DNA of 64,000 bases from Drechslerella dactyloides (taxonomy: Eukaryota > Ascomycota > Orbiliomycetes > Orbiliales > Orbiliaceae): NCBI GenBank assembly GCA_020064725.1, contig JAGTWJ010000010.1, positions 186,001 to 250,000 on the forward strand. The letters run 5' to 3'. Positions 22,747 to 35,406 of this stretch are shown in pieces. The position numbers and the translations under genes were made by a program. Each line of letters opens with the position of its first letter. The stretch's first letter is position 1. The notes beneath the pieces are model-generated. The model ran no database searches and was not told where the DNA came from. It saw only the letters and a program-made list of their open reading frames with translations.

Positions 22747-24725
22747 ATCGGACGGGAATGTGGGATTATCAATCTGAATCTGGTTCTTAAAGAATTAAAG
22801 GGCAATTACTATTACTGAGTTTTTTATTGAAAGAGCGATGAGATTGGTGGCTAAGGAATGAATTGCAAGAAGCGAATAGTAGAAGGCTGTAGAGCAGTGA
22901 AGTTGTAGCTGATGAGCTGAGGAGGACAGATGAGGATGGCGAGGCGCTACTCTTTTATACTCGCCGGCACTAACATCTACTATCCCACGAAGGATGAAAG
23001 TTCCAATATCACATATCGTCCATCGCCAAACATGATTCACCGCCATTGACCATGCCTCTCCTTGAGACACCACTCCATGCATACACCGCGAGCATGCACA
23101 TGACTAGCAGGTATGCTGAAGCCGTAAAGTTCACTTCTGTGAAAAATAGCACCCAGCAGGTAGCTCTACACCCAACTCTCAGTGCGCTTCTCTTCAAATC
23201 ATGAATCGATTCTATTTTGGACCTATCGCGACTTCGCTAGACACACGAGGGACGGAAATAGCTTGAATCGCTAATTTACTAGGGTTTGCGACAGCTTGTG
23301 ACCGCACGCTAGTTGTTCCTATCATGCACGCATAAGAAATCCAAGCATTCGTAGCAATCTGCCTCATCACAGCGGCGAAAACCCTAGCTATCACACGTTA
23401 TCAGCAGTCACAGATATAGAGACCATAAGCCAAGTACGTGCAGCTTGATCCGGTGATATTGGAACATATACAACAAGCGAGACGCATAAACAATTGGCTT
23501 TGCCGCTAGCCACGCATGGAAGGCGACGGCCAAAACACATCCTAGTAATCGGTAGCAATAGCCCGTACTCGAGAATTCGGTACCCGCTCCTGGCCCTAAC
23601 ATTACAGGACGATATACTTGGACCGACTTTGCTGCAGATTCGGATCCGCATCTATATTAGTATCGATTAAGGGTGCTGCTGCGCCCACAGTAGTTGTTTC
23701 TGTCAGAGATACCCGGTAAGCACGCATCTAGTACTGCGGCAAATCTGGCCTGCAGGACGCGTCCAGGCAGAAATTAAATGGAGGCTCGGATCGAGACAGT
23801 CGCAGGACGTTATGGGCAAGACTACGCGGTTGACTTTGTTGCATTGACGAATGTGTGGGCCCGCTAGCCAAATTAGGCATTCCCACAAGATCCAACAGAG
23901 CTCAGAGCAACACGCGAACCCTTTATATTTTCAGAGCATTCGTTTAAGGAATAAAATAGACCAGCAGGGCCGTCTCTTAAATACGGTCTGAATGGTGACT
24001 GCTCCTGCGTACCGATGCAATATTGCGCGTTGGCACGTATAGCTTCTTTAAGAAAGGCTTTTACCAGTGCTCTGTCATGTCTACTTAGATACATAAGCTG
24101 GGGTTGACTCAAATTACGCACCCCCGCTGGCTAAGAAAAGATATTCGAATATTCCAGTTGATCACTGACCTGTGTCTAGAGGGCTCTTTGTCCAGTATAA
24201 TATAAACTATAAGGAAGTCAGTCCGGTTTATAAAGTTTTCGAATGCTCAAGAGTGAGAGTGGCTGGAGGAGAGGATGACTGCGCAGGCAGGGTTTTGCGC
24301 AGGCCGGGCATATATGATGTATACATGTAAGGAAAATATTTAGCACGATTTTATCCTGATACCATATTTTACCCTTAATACCTCGTTTAATAGCTTATCT
24401 CACCACCACGATTAATCGTTAGTAGATATTCGTCCACACATGTGAGATCCGCCTTGGGAGAGTGCTTTAGCCAAGTCGGAGACAGTGCATTGCATCGCGT
24501 GTGGCTAGATTGTACGCTTAATCAATGCTTCGATTTGCTGCCACCATAGGTCTCACCGTGAAGAAGCATGCATAACTCAGTATGGGGACTTCGTTCAACA
24601 ATATCATTAATCCTGCAAACATTAAATCCATAAAACTCGCTAGATGAGACTAGAGTCCAAGTTGCAAGTCAATCTCACGCTATCAAGATATTCTTAGTTA
24701 TATCACTAAAGGTCAGTTTAGAGAA
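22747..24725. other. Intergenic, promoter side of the gEgh16-like gene
   Basis: Contains the TATA box listed separately. No gene, RNA or repeat is supported between about 23000 and 24725. Confidence 0.45.
22952..22959 (-). promoter_or_regulatory. TATA box of the gEgh16-like gene
   Basis: The minus strand reads TATAAAAG, a strong TATA consensus, about 205 nt upstream of the ATG. This would imply a leader of roughly 170 nt. Identification rests on the motif and position only. Confidence 0.5.
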
Positions 24726-26755
24726 TCATATTCCCTCCTTCATCACAACCCGAGTATCCTCCTCATCGGCCCTGTGCCCATCAAGGACCACCTCCGTTGG
24801 CCCGCTAAACGTCTTGCGGCCCCGCACCGCGTACCAAACGACGCTGACCGTCGCAAACCCTGAGAACACAACACTCGCATAATTCATTCCCGCCGCGGTC
24901 ACCGGAATACTGACCGGCATGCAGAACAGCACGACGCTAAGGATGATCCATGTGACCGTCGCGATATTGATCGCGTATCCAAACTTGCCCAGCGAGAAAG
25001 AGGACTTGCGAACAGCCTGGCGCCGGTTCAAGACGCTAACGAGGATCGGGAAGCCGTACGAAGTGGATAGGCAAATTGTAGCAACACCAACGAAGGACTG
25101 GAAAGCCGCGTTCGAGCCGAAGTAGATGAGTCCTAGCAGGCAGCAAATCGTTGATGATAGTAGCAGGCCGTTGAGCGGCACGTTCAAGTTGTAGTTATAC
25201 TGCGACCAGCTAAATATGTCTATTAGTATTCGCTCTCCCCATAGAGTGTGGGACCTCTAATATGCTTACTATCTAGATCCGGGGATAGCGCCGTCTCTTG
25301 CAAATGCAAATGTGCAGCGGCTAGCTGCGGTCAACGCACCAGTTCCAGCAAAGATGGCGATTACCAGAACTAGAATTTCGTTAGTACATCTCTTGCCATC
25401 TTGTCGGAGGTGTGGGGCGCATACTTAGGGCGAGCAGGCCCATACCGCCAGCTCTGCTTCCCGTTACGGTTGTGAAGATTAAACCAATCGGTTGTCCGTT
25501 CGCCACGCTCAGGATCATCTTGACTTCCGGAAGCACAAATAGTAGTGGTATAAGGTACACAATACCCGTCAACCCGGCCATCAAGACGCTCAGGACCATC
25601 GCTCGCGGCACCTCCCGGTCTGGGTTCTGCACTTCTTCACACAACGAGGCGACCATACCATAGCCTGTGAGAGTGTAGGCAGCTTGTAGAAGACCAACGA
25701 AGAATGACCAGCCGGATGGATAGCCAGAGCGGCTAGCATCATAATGCGCAAAGACGTAAGATGCCGTGTTTCGGTGACGGGCGGTAGCCAGTAAGACGAT
25801 CAGCAGAATCAATACCGACGCAGCCGTCCATATCATACCTAGCAATAATCTGTCAGAATGCTCACCAAGCCTGACATCGCAAGGGAAGGCACATACAGAT
25901 TGTGTTCAGGAGATTGAGATGCTTGCTGAAGAATGCGTTTATACCGGTACACACAGCCATGACACCCCAGAACATCAGCACAGTCTGCCAGGTGTTTGGG
26001 ACAAAGTCGTCGTGGAATATGGTGACCGCTGAGAGGAATAATTGGCCGGTCGAAAAGCAGATGGATAGCGTTACACTGCTCGCACAGCGTCAGATCAGTC
26101 CGGTCACAGAAATTCTTCAAAGAGTCACATACGTCCAATTGCCGACTAATGTCAGCCATCCTGTAATCCAGCTTGCAATTGCTCGATAGCGTGGTGTTGA
26201 CAACATCGCCGACCACTACTCTCGGATATCAGCCAATATATCTGCTAAGAGTCGGTCATGCTCTGCACCTACATAATAAACGCCGCCAGCCGTTGGATAG
26301 ACGGCACATATCTCCGCCAAGCTGGCTGCTATGCCCAGGGATATCAGAGATACGAGCACCCAGCCCCAAAACACTGTGACGCTCTCTCCATTCGTCAAAC
26401 TGAGCGATAGTGTAGTTGAAAGACCAAATGGGACAGCTATAGTGAAGACAGTTTGTATGTTGTTAGCACCATTCCAATGATTATATTCAATATATATATA
26501 TATGCGGAAAGGGGATTAAGGCAGCCAAGGGAGATTTTACCCATGATAGCAAATGATCTATTGCGGTACAGGTTAGCATTTCTATGCTCTTGAGAGCTAG
26601 GACATATGCACAAGTCCCCATCCTATAAACCGCGATGGCTGAACTTACAATCCCATAATTGACACCATGCTCAGATTCTTCGGCAAATCGCGCCTCTCCA
26701 TAGTCGACGTCATGGTCATGCGCTTTCCTTCACCAGGGCTCGATGTGCCCGACAT
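24726..26755 (-). CDS. APC-superfamily amino acid/GABA/choline-type permease, eight exons
   Basis: Proposed exons on the minus strand: 26755-26649, 26557-26541, 26436-26273, 26215-26133, 26075-25897, 25838-25425, 25369-25270, 25209-24726. Product 515 aa; all seven introns are GT-AG, 55-104 nt, phases agree. Exon 2 is only 17 nt. Order of features: LPKNLSMVSIMGLSFAIMAV opening TM1, AEICAVYPTAGGVYYWSAML, SWITGWLTLVGNW, TLTGYGMVASLCEEVQNPDR, EVPRAMVLSVLMAGLTG, GTGALTAASRCTFAFARDGA, PLNGLLLSS, and a charged C-tail. This is the fungal Hnm1/Uga4/Bio5-like branch of APC carriers (12 TM), plasma-membrane H+ symporters for choline, GABA or related amines; the substrate cannot be told. The start is the first ATG in frame and gives a 25-residue cytosolic N-tail, slightly short for the family. 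Confidence 0.88.
26491..26503. repeat. Short (TA)n tract
   Basis: Six TA units inside the second intron of the APC permease gene. Confidence 0.8.
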
Positions 26756-28323
26756 TCCTGCTTCTCAGTATATTGACGCTCTCCGCCGATGATGAAGGTA
26801 TATCGCTAGCCGATGGAGATTTAAAGGCGCCGCTCCTCTCGACTGTCCGTTTCGCGCGACAATACCGATGGCGATCAATAGCTTCGCCAGGCGTGGCGTA
26901 GCGCAGCGGCAAAATAAGGTTCCCAGAAGGTTACACAAGAATCCGGAGATCTGCGTAGCCAAGATCCGACGGTTCGTGCTCGATGGCGCCTACGGCGCGC
27001 GCTCGTGAATGCGAGATAGTATGCCTATTCTCGCGATTGGCGGTAGACGTCGGCGTCAAGATGTTCCTTGGCGGTGGGTCCGAAGCACCGATATGCGGTC
27101 GGAACCCTAGGAGGTGCGCAAAAGGATTGCGGAAATTAGGTAATGAGAAGGGTTTACGGTTTTAAAATGCGACGGAAGAGTCCTGGAATACAAAGAGGAT
27201 ATAAGTCCCAGCTCATCGCACCTCTTATCACGTACTTGCCAGTATTAGAATTGCAAGCTGCCCTTCTCGTTGCCACACCGCAATATTCGTTTTCTGGATT
27301 GCCGTCGACAAGGGCGCCAGGCGCCAGACATTTGCAATTTAATGTCGCATACATGTCTGTTCCTGTACAAGTATGTTTTTGGTACGAGACAGACGTCTAG
27401 ACAGGTACCGGGTGGCTGCGCGATTTCGGCAGCTGCTTCACTCTGATAGTTGGGCCTCAAGATTTGGGCTTTCAGGGCCTACTCGGTGGGATGGGTAAGG
27501 AAGATCTGGTGCCTGGATTTGATCTTTCCAAGAGAATGAAGAAAGTCTCCGCCGCGTAATCTAACATCTTGGGGGAGGTTCCCTGCACAGACATACGACG
27601 AATCCTCGAAAATTTGCTGGGGGGCGAAGGGTTTCGCCTGCCTATTCCCCTGCTGACTCGCCGTTTCGGGAAAATATTTGGATGGAGTGACAAGCCCCGA
27701 CAACACATAAAATGCAACGTTTCTCGCACAGCAGGATAATCGCAAACGAGGCCGGATGATGATGCGTCACCATCATCATGGTAGCTTGTAAGGCTCGAGT
27801 GTCATCTATGGCGTGTCCAGTGCTTATCCATCTGACAACTTTGTCTTAGATAGCCTATCTGACGAATGGTTTGCGTAGCGTCCCTAGCACCCTGGCTCAG
27901 CGCTGCAGCAGATTCTGATTTCGGTACGAAGTTAGACGAGCGGGCATATCCGATACGAGATCACGAAATCAACCTTCTACGTTTCTTAGTGCCGGTCTCT
28001 TCGTAGACAAATACAATTATATTAGATTATATTGCGGACATGGGCATATATTCCCATGTCGAATCGTATGTCAGATTCTCTACAAAATCTGCATCTGTGT
28101 GCTAAAATCGATAAAGGAACGACATGGGGCCGGTAGTGAATCCCAGTCCGTGAATCCGATGTCCAAAGGAACCAAATTTACTTCAAATCGCCTGATAAAA
28201 GAGTCGCCGGCAACCAAACCCCCAAAAGTATATACCACTGTAGATGAAACTCCCCGAACACCAACAAGCCTACGCAACCAGATCTGCAGATCTAAGCGGA
28301 AAAATGCATCGCGAAAATCGGCC
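26756..28323. other. Intergenic
   Basis: Promoter region of the permease and 3' flank of the acyltransferase. No gene supported; overlapping minus-strand ORFs near 27470-27745 have no motifs. Confidence 0.45.
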
Positions 28324-30135
28324 TCACCTCCGAATCTTACCTTCCAGCCACCTCACAAATCTAACACTCTGCACATCCACTCCTCGCCAAAACACATCCG
28401 CACACCAAACGCTGATGGGTATCGTGATAAACAGTGACCCGATAACAACAGCAGCTCTCATCTCCTCATGCCCCTTGATCACAAAAGGTCTCGCTCCATG
28501 TTTAGTGTACCCAAGAATCCCAGCAGCTTTCCAACCGCGTAGGACTGTCGAGTGACCTAAACTTCGACCGATCTGCCCATGCACCAGATATAGCGCGAAT
28601 GAGATGCGACCCAGATACTGCGCCACGCTGTTGCACAAGATGCGGTCGCGCAAACGTGATGCGCGCCACAGTGCCCAGACTACTAGTGTCGCGCCGATTG
28701 ATTGCCAGAAGTAGACTGTATGATCCACTCCCCTCTTATCTTTGACTGGATAAGTCGATGGAGTCATATTATATAAGCAACCGAATCCCGTCGTCACCTT
28801 CGGATTGAGACCACGTAGTGGATATGATATGAGAAATAAACCCATTGACAGAGTTGTACCATCGATAATCCCTTTCAAAGATATCAATGGCTCATATGAG
28901 ATTTTCTCATTTATCGGAAGTTGGTATGTGGGTGCAGCGGGTGGTATATCGGCGTTAAGCTCAGCGAGGAAATAACCGAAAATAAAGAGGGCCGATTCCC
29001 AACGCCCACCGTATAGCATGAGGCAGTAGAGCAACGGCAGGAAAACAGAGACGCGGATATGCCTCTTTATCGTGGATAAGCCTGCTACTATTGCGAATAG
29101 TTGAATTGATTCCCAGAACTCAGTTGGAATCGTCCACAGATGTTGCTGACGAAGCAATAATGTCAGCCTACCAGGAATCGGACTAACGTTTCACTCAAGC
29201 ACAGGAATAACTTACATCAGTCGTGTATCGCTGGGGACCCCGAAATAGCGACTGATCGAGTGCGAAGTCGTAAAAGTCCTTGAACGTGTACAGTAACTGC
29301 CGAAAAAAGTTCTTTTCCATCGGGGGCCGAGTTTCTATATGTCCTCGGAGCCAGAGTGGTTTACTTTTGTATGGCGCAGTTTCGAATGACCCCAACGACA
29401 CCAGCACCCCGCACACTAAAAAAATCGCGGCGCACGGCAGATATAGTCGTATATATCGCTTCCATATAGACGTGGACAAATTACTGAGAAGCGCCTGCGC
29501 ATCGATCGGCCCTGACACCCGCGTTAAACTGACAGCCTTGATGGTCAATGCAAAACCGGAGATAATATAGAAGATTTTGACCATCGGCGGGCCGGCATGC
29601 AGTAGTCTTATGATCGGCAGCTGAAGTACACTCGTGTTTTTGACACCATCATAGACGAACTCCTGCGATCCGAAGTAGGCGTATGTGAAATGGTATATAA
29701 CTACGATGAAGCATGCAATACCGCGAAGACCGTCTAGCCAGGCTGTCGGAGAGAGTCTTTTCCGTACTATGGTAGATGAAGTCGGTATTGGAGGTAGGAC
29801 AAAGCTCGGAAGGGAAAAGAGGAAGATTTTGGTAAGCAGGTGCCGTATTTTTGGAAGGCGGCCGAATTTATATTTCGTTGCTGATGCAAACGCGTCTGGG
29901 AGTGTCGTCCAACTTGACACAGGTACTACGGGGGATTCATGTATTAGCACATGTCACAAGGCTAGCAAGCAATATGATACGCACCTCTCTCGTTTGTGTC
30001 CTGCGCCAATAATCTGCAGCCTTCATGATCGCCCAGACGTTCAAGTACCGGTGTATCCGCATCTTCCGAGATTCTCTGCATTCTCTCAGCTTCCAACGGC
30101 AGCTCTATCCAATTCCGTTCCCCGGGTGTCGCCAT
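28324..30135 (-). CDS. Acyltransferase 3 family membrane O-acyltransferase, three exons
   Basis: Proposed exons on the minus strand: 30135-29985, 29925-29216, 29145-28324, giving 560 aa; introns of 59 and 70 nt, phases agree. The acceptor at 29146 was preferred to one further upstream because it restores frame and joins TTD to QHLWTIPTEFW, the family's conserved motif. The N-terminal 80 residues are cytosolic and charged. The Acyl_transf_3 domain starts at AWLDGLRGIACFIVVIYHFT, whose histidine (in YHF) is the conserved catalytic candidate, and runs through about ten TM helices, including MVKIFYIISGFALTIK, LGRISFALYLVHG and a final VVIGSLFITIPISVW. Such enzymes move acetyl or other acyl groups onto sugars or secondary metabolites at membranes. 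Substrate unknown. It lies 3.8 kb from the mur pair, on the same strand. Confidence 0.88.
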
Positions 30136-33100
30136 GGCGAAATGCTCCCCCTTTAGGATGATTCACTATGAGAAAGTCCGGAGTCGCTCATACAATGACT
30201 AATAACGCTGGCGGTAGCTTCGGCGGCACAGGACTAGACAGTGTCGTGTAGACGATCTGAACATGATAAATATTAGCGCAAGGGCTCGTCAACTAGTTGC
30301 ATCGATGAATAGCGGGGTTATACGAACCGAACAAAATAACAAGTGTCTAGGAAAACTCGGCCCCGGAAGTGGATACTAAGAAGTAAATATATATCTGAAT
30401 GCTACAGATCTGGAAACTAGATTGCGTATCCGTGGGTCCTGCCTCGCCACGCTCTCTAAAGAATTCGGAGTAAAGCTGTACGCCAAAATGCCTGCGTTCT
30501 CGAGATCGGCTATCTGTATAATGTTGAGTGTTAACGTGTTGGGTGCTCCGCATTCAACGGCGTCGTGTAGCGTAACATCAGCGGCCCGCTGGCGACAGGC
30601 TTCTATGCGACAAATAAAAAGGGTGAAAAACAAAACAGAATTGTCAAAAGGATATAGGCAATAAAATGTCGTTCAACAGGCTCAGCCGTACCTTCCTTCT
30701 GTGATCGAACCGCCTGCAGAGATATGTAAAACAGGAAGTTTGTTGGCCGCCGGTAGAATCTTGGCTTATCGAGTGCGACCGCTAGGAAAATTTAATTTCA
30801 GCTCGTAGGGACCTATATGGGCGTCGACCGGCATATTATACGCCCGCAATATACCCCAGATATATTTTCGATCAGTGTAGACGACTCATACCATCCCTAT
30901 TCTGTACCATACCGTAGTCAGCTATTCTCTAGAACTATCGCAGCGTTAAGGCTTGTGGAATGGTATTTAAACAGACGACTTGGGAATCTTGGCGTTTTGA
31001 TATATGCCTATACTCTCTACTACAAAACTAGAAGTTTAGTATACAGCTGGTATGGTGCATTATGGTATGGTATCGTACATCGATCTGCATACTACTGCTG
31101 GTATTAATTGAAAACATTTGTGTATCTGTAAATCTACTCTTTAAGCAGCAATAGATTGGGAAACGTTTGGTCGGAGACAAGTAACGATCGCCAAGTAGAA
31201 AAATATTCTGACCGCGTGCAGATGTCTCAAAATCCTCCCGGTGCTCTTCACGAGGAAATTTCTGTATTTCGAACGGCAAACAGCTCGGCGGTTAGCCACC
31301 CTCATGAGAAATTAAGAACTAAGTACTTACAGGACCAGGCACAAAGTCTGTGATACTTGAGTCCAAGTATCTAAGTATATCTATCCATATATTGAATGAT
31401 TCGTAGACTCGGATTCGCACAGTAAGCGACGGTAGTCCCGTCAGCTCAGCTTGCGAGGCTGCGTCTACACCGATCACTGTCATGCTGTTTCCGCTCTAGG
31501 GACAATCGCCCACAGATCCGTTGTAGGGTCCTAGCCAATCCTGAGGCTGTGTCGATGGGCTCTTGTGATAGGCTTCGCTAGCACAAACGCCAAGTCGCCG
31601 AGAATGGCGCTTGAATGTCAAATATTTGCCCCGGGCTTTGAAGGCCGTGGTGGCTTGGGTGCAGGTGGACCCACTTCTTTGCTGGTTCTTTCTGAGCAGC
31701 CGACATAAAAAAACAGTACTGTAGAGTTACGTCCGCATAACTCTTATGTAATTGACCCAGAACATGTAGACAGACATGTCGACATTGGAGTCGACTTCGC
31801 TTTGCAGTCCAAGAGTTTACTCTACAATACGGTACTTGTGCTCGGTACCTACGGTTCCTACTTTAGTTATATCACATTCAACATATTATTGAGGCGCGAT
31901 CATGAGTCCAGCAAATTATAGTTTCATGGGCCTGCTTCAGCCTTCGATATTCTTACCCACCCTTGTCTGCCTTGCATCCAGGCTACTCACCATTTCAGTC
32001 ATCCGCTTCTACCGACTAGCACAAGATAGGACTCTTGGGCCGCCGAGACTCAGCCGCACTCATCAACCAAGATCAACTGTCACAGATGTGCGCAGATTTA
32101 TGTCAAACAGTTGGTACTCGCCCATCGCCTAAGGCTTAGATGCTTCTTGTGTAATCGAATTCATCCATCGTGAGGTCGTGTGACGTCAGGGTTGGACCCG
32201 GACGTGTTGCTCGACGAAATCTTGAAATTTGAGGAGAGGCATAATCTTGTCTTCCCATTTAGGCAGTATTCTGGAAACTACTTCGAAAACGGTCGGCTAT
32301 ACAAAACACCTGCATAAAGGGGAATTTGCAGCTATCCCGAAACGCCATTATACTCATATACTTGATACACTGTACACTGTGGTTAGCCAGTCTTCAATTC
32401 GCAGAAGTAAGGGCGTTCGATCATGAATGAGCTCAGTTAATTCTCTGTCTCGGTTTTGGGTCTGGGTATACGGTATAGAGAGACGCGGGCGCTCATCCTA
32501 TACGCGGTGTGTTGTTGTATTTCTATGTCGGGAACGGAGTAAATATGGTCTCGTAAGTAAATATACGTAATCTAGACTGGCGTTGTCAGGCTTTGCTGGT
32601 GTCGAGACTGAATCCAGATCTGGTCTCATAAACCAAACCCTTCCTTTCCACTAACAATCGGCCACCGAGTTCAATTTCAATATATCACTATGATCAACGC
32701 GCGAGCACATCTCTTTCCCTGAAAAGGCTTTGGCTTCGTATGGACTTGTCATCCTACCAAATATGCGCGACCTAAAATCATGGATTGACAAACGTCAAAC
32801 AAAGCTTGCATCAAAGCTAGGGATCAGTTGTAATTTCGCGAAAGAATTCGACGTTTAAAATATGTTGAATATAAGATCTGCATCTAGTTCTAACCGTGCA
32901 TAGCGCTAAGAATCTATGTGATCCCGCATGTTGTAGATTCACATATATATGTGCTTGCGAACCTTGGCGTGCCCACCTGACCAAGTCGACGATTTGGCCA
33001 ACAGCGAATGGATACTTAAAGAAGGTGAGCATTGCATTCTCATTACTTTGTTTCTATTGTTAGTACCTAGGTATGTTCTATTGTCTTTCCCCCACTCGTA

Positions 33101-33951
33101 CCATAGTGAACTTACAGTGAAGAGCCGCGGACGATGAGTTGAGGCCATGCATGCCGATCAATTCCAGCTGAGTGCCATATATACGCATAAGGAGGCAGCT
33201 GATTGGCACTTGCATACAATTGAACGTTCATCCGCGTAGCCAAGCTGGACCCTGTTAAGACAAGAAAGTCAGTAGGAGATAATTTCTTCCCGGAGAACAT
33301 CATGTTCGTAAAAAGTCAGTACTCAAATACCATAGCACTTGGATAGCTGGCTAGGCCCTCTGTGCGAGTGAATACTAGAATGAATATACGTCTGATGTCG
33401 ACCTGTCTTACTGGGTAAACGATATCCTGAATGCTGATAACCGTCGAGGACCAATCTTGTCGATGTTGGAAATCTCACTTACGCATAAGCGGCTGATTTG
33501 ACTGTAGTCTTCCATATCTAATCTGTTGACCCAGATCAGAAAAGAAGGGGCGGCAATTCCCTCTACGGCTATGAGACTAGGCTTTCTTATGGACGTTCGA
33601 TTCAAGATCAAAAGCATGCCTTATTGAAGGGTTTTGGGTGCACATACCATATATACAAACTCTGATGAAGCGGCGGGCCTGGATCCTGCGCCTTTAATTC
33701 ACGCCCTCTCCTGTATATTATAGATATATTTGTCTCGCAAGCCAGACTCCTTCTAGATATATATGCTTACATGTTTTATTCTAGTCTTCAAATGACTACT
33801 ACTTTATACGACCTATTAAACGCAATGCTATATCTAGTCTTAATCTCTAGGTAGACGCTTGCTGTTATAAGATCCATTCCGAGGCATTCTTTTCTTGAAA
33901 CTACGCTGCTATCGGTTAGCCGGCGGCCAGCTAGCTGTCAAGTTGTATATC
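30136..33951. other. Gene-poor stretch, 3.8 kb
   Basis: Promoter of the acyltransferase gene and 3' flank of murA. Several 60-95 codon ORFs (for example 30376-30633, 33112-33303 and 33408-33617, all minus) have protein-like composition but no recognisable family or clean splice links. A second copy of the 24-nt motif is at 33730-33753. Confidence 0.45.
33730..33753. repeat. 24-nt dispersed motif, copy 2 (copy 1 at 5756-5779)
   Basis: The sequence TTGTCTCGCAAGCCAGAC followed by TCCTTC matches 5756-5779 at 23 of 24 bases (T/G difference). The core starts GTCT and ends AGAC. Flanks do not align. It could be the end of a miniature element or a conserved protein-binding site. Confidence 0.4.
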
Positions 33952-35406
33952 TCATTCGTTATCGGAGATCTCGCGGACACGAGCGCCTAGCGAACTAAGC
34001 CGGGCCGCGATATCTTCATATCCTCGATGAATCGTGTAAACGTTTCTCATCACAGACACGCCACTCGCTGCCAACAAGCCAATCAGCAAAACACTCGCAG
34101 GTCGTAGCGCGGGCGGACACACAAGCTCCCCTTCCGGCTTGTGAAACTTAGTTGGGCCGCGAACATAGAGACGGTGCGAGTCGGCGAGTTCAATATCTAC
34201 GCCTAATTTCGCCATCTCCCGAAAGTGAACCGCACGCCCCTCAAACATCCAGTCATGAATAAACGTGTGCCCCTCGGCGACCGCTGCTATTGGTACAAAG
34301 TACGGCAAGCTGTCGGGATTGATACCTGGCCATAGATTCGGATGGATCTTGTCGGGTAAGGCTTTCAATGAGCCTTCGTGGCGGTGGACGATCAAGTCAG
34401 CGAGATCTATGTGACCATTCGAAGCTTTGAAAGTCCTAGCAATTGTGTACCGAAGTCCCATCTTCTTGAGCTTAAGTAGCTCAAGAGAGATCCAGCGGAA
34501 AGGTAATCGTCGAATCGTGATCTCTGAATTGGTGGTGACTGCGACTGCAATGAAGAACATAGCCTCAATAGGGTCTTCAGTAGCGGCATACGCGATACCC
34601 TTCTCGATGCGATTCAAGCCTTTGATGCGGAGTAATGGAGTCCCAATTCCTTCGATATCAACACCAAGGCCCTGGAGGAAGAAACAGAGGTCTTGTACCA
34701 TGTAGTCGGCGCTAGCAGCCTGAATGACGGTTTCTTCTGGAGTTCTGGCTGCAGCTAGCAGAATATTATTGGTAACAGTGTTACCTGCCTCATGAAGGGT
34801 GACTTCACCGGGTGAGCGTTTATCTACAGCAACCCTATAAACATTGCCTTTTCTGGAAACATGGACCCCAAACTCGGCGAGAGCATCTACGTGCGGCCCA
34901 ACCGTCCGCTGTCCAAGTTCGCATCCACCAGCGCAGGGAATCTTGAAGTCGTCGTTCTCATGCATTAGAGCCCCGATCAGCATCAAGACTGAGCGGGTAG
35001 CCTTTGCAGATCTATTGTTGATATTTTTGAGTTGCAGGCTCTCAGGGCGACGTATCTCGATTGTGCTGTTATCAGTCCATTCTACTCGCACCCCAAGGCT
35101 TCTAAGAACCTCAATGATCCGAAAAACCTCTTCGATTCGTGGGAATTCCAGGAAGCGCGTAACGCCATGATTCAATAGACTGGCACAGAGGAGGGCAACG
35201 GCTGCGTTTTTACTTGTTTTCAGTGTTATTTCGCCCTTAAGTTGGCGCCCGCCTTCAATGTGTAAGTCGGTTTTGTGTCTACTGATATTCTGACCAGGAT
35301 CCTGTTCTTCGGCGCAGGTAGGTAGTAAGATAGCCAGTTCTTGACTCAAAGTTTCGTGGGCACTGTTGGTGATATCGAAACGTAGATCCGAATTATCTGG
35401 CTTCAT
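33952..35406 (-). CDS. murA: MurA-like UDP-N-acetylglucosamine 1-carboxyvinyltransferase
   Basis: Uninterrupted 484-aa ORF, ATG at 35404-35406. MurA transfers enolpyruvate from PEP to UDP-GlcNAc, the first committed step of peptidoglycan synthesis in bacteria. Landmarks, aligned by eye to E. coli MurA: Lys66-Asn67 in TSKNAA (Lys22-Asn23); Cys162 in AGGCELGQRTVGPH (the PEP-binding, fosfomycin-target Cys115); Asp365 in WPGINPDSLPYF (Asp305); Arg435 in PPALRPASVL (Arg397); and the closing RGYEDIAARLSSLGARV. The KNAA loop and Cys separate it from EPSP synthases such as Aro1. Residues 1-46 are an N-terminal extension without obvious targeting signal. It looks closest to divergent bacterial MurA paralogues carrying IHDWMFE rather than proteobacterial MurA. 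No introns, unlike most neighbours; it lies 404 nt downstream of murB on the same strand. Acquisition from bacteria is inferred. Confidence 0.93.
   Translation of the reverse strand: MKPDNSDLRFDITNSAHETLSQELAILLPTCAEEQDPGQNISRHKTDLHIEGGRQLKGEITLKTSKNAAVALLCASLLNHGVTRFLEFPRIEEVFRIIEVLRSLGVRVEWTDNSTIEIRRPESLQLKNINNRSAKATRSVLMLIGALMHENDDFKIPCAGGCELGQRTVGPHVDALAEFGVHVSRKGNVYRVAVDKRSPGEVTLHEAGNTVTNNILLAAARTPEETVIQAASADYMVQDLCFFLQGLGVDIEGIGTPLLRIKGLNRIEKGIAYAATEDPIEAMFFIAVAVTTNSEITIRRLPFRWISLELLKLKKMGLRYTIARTFKASNGHIDLADLIVHRHEGSLKALPDKIHPNLWPGINPDSLPYFVPIAAVAEGHTFIHDWMFEGRAVHFREMAKLGVDIELADSHRLYVRGPTKFHKPEGELVCPPALRPASVLLIGLLAASGVSVMRNVYTIHRGYEDIAARLSSLGARVREISDNE

Noticed and set aside
33952..35406. 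Calling the MurA homologue an EPSP synthase (Aro1-type) domain
   Set aside because: It has the KNAA loop and the GGC active-site cysteine of MurA and lacks the EPSP synthase signature and the other Aro1 domains.
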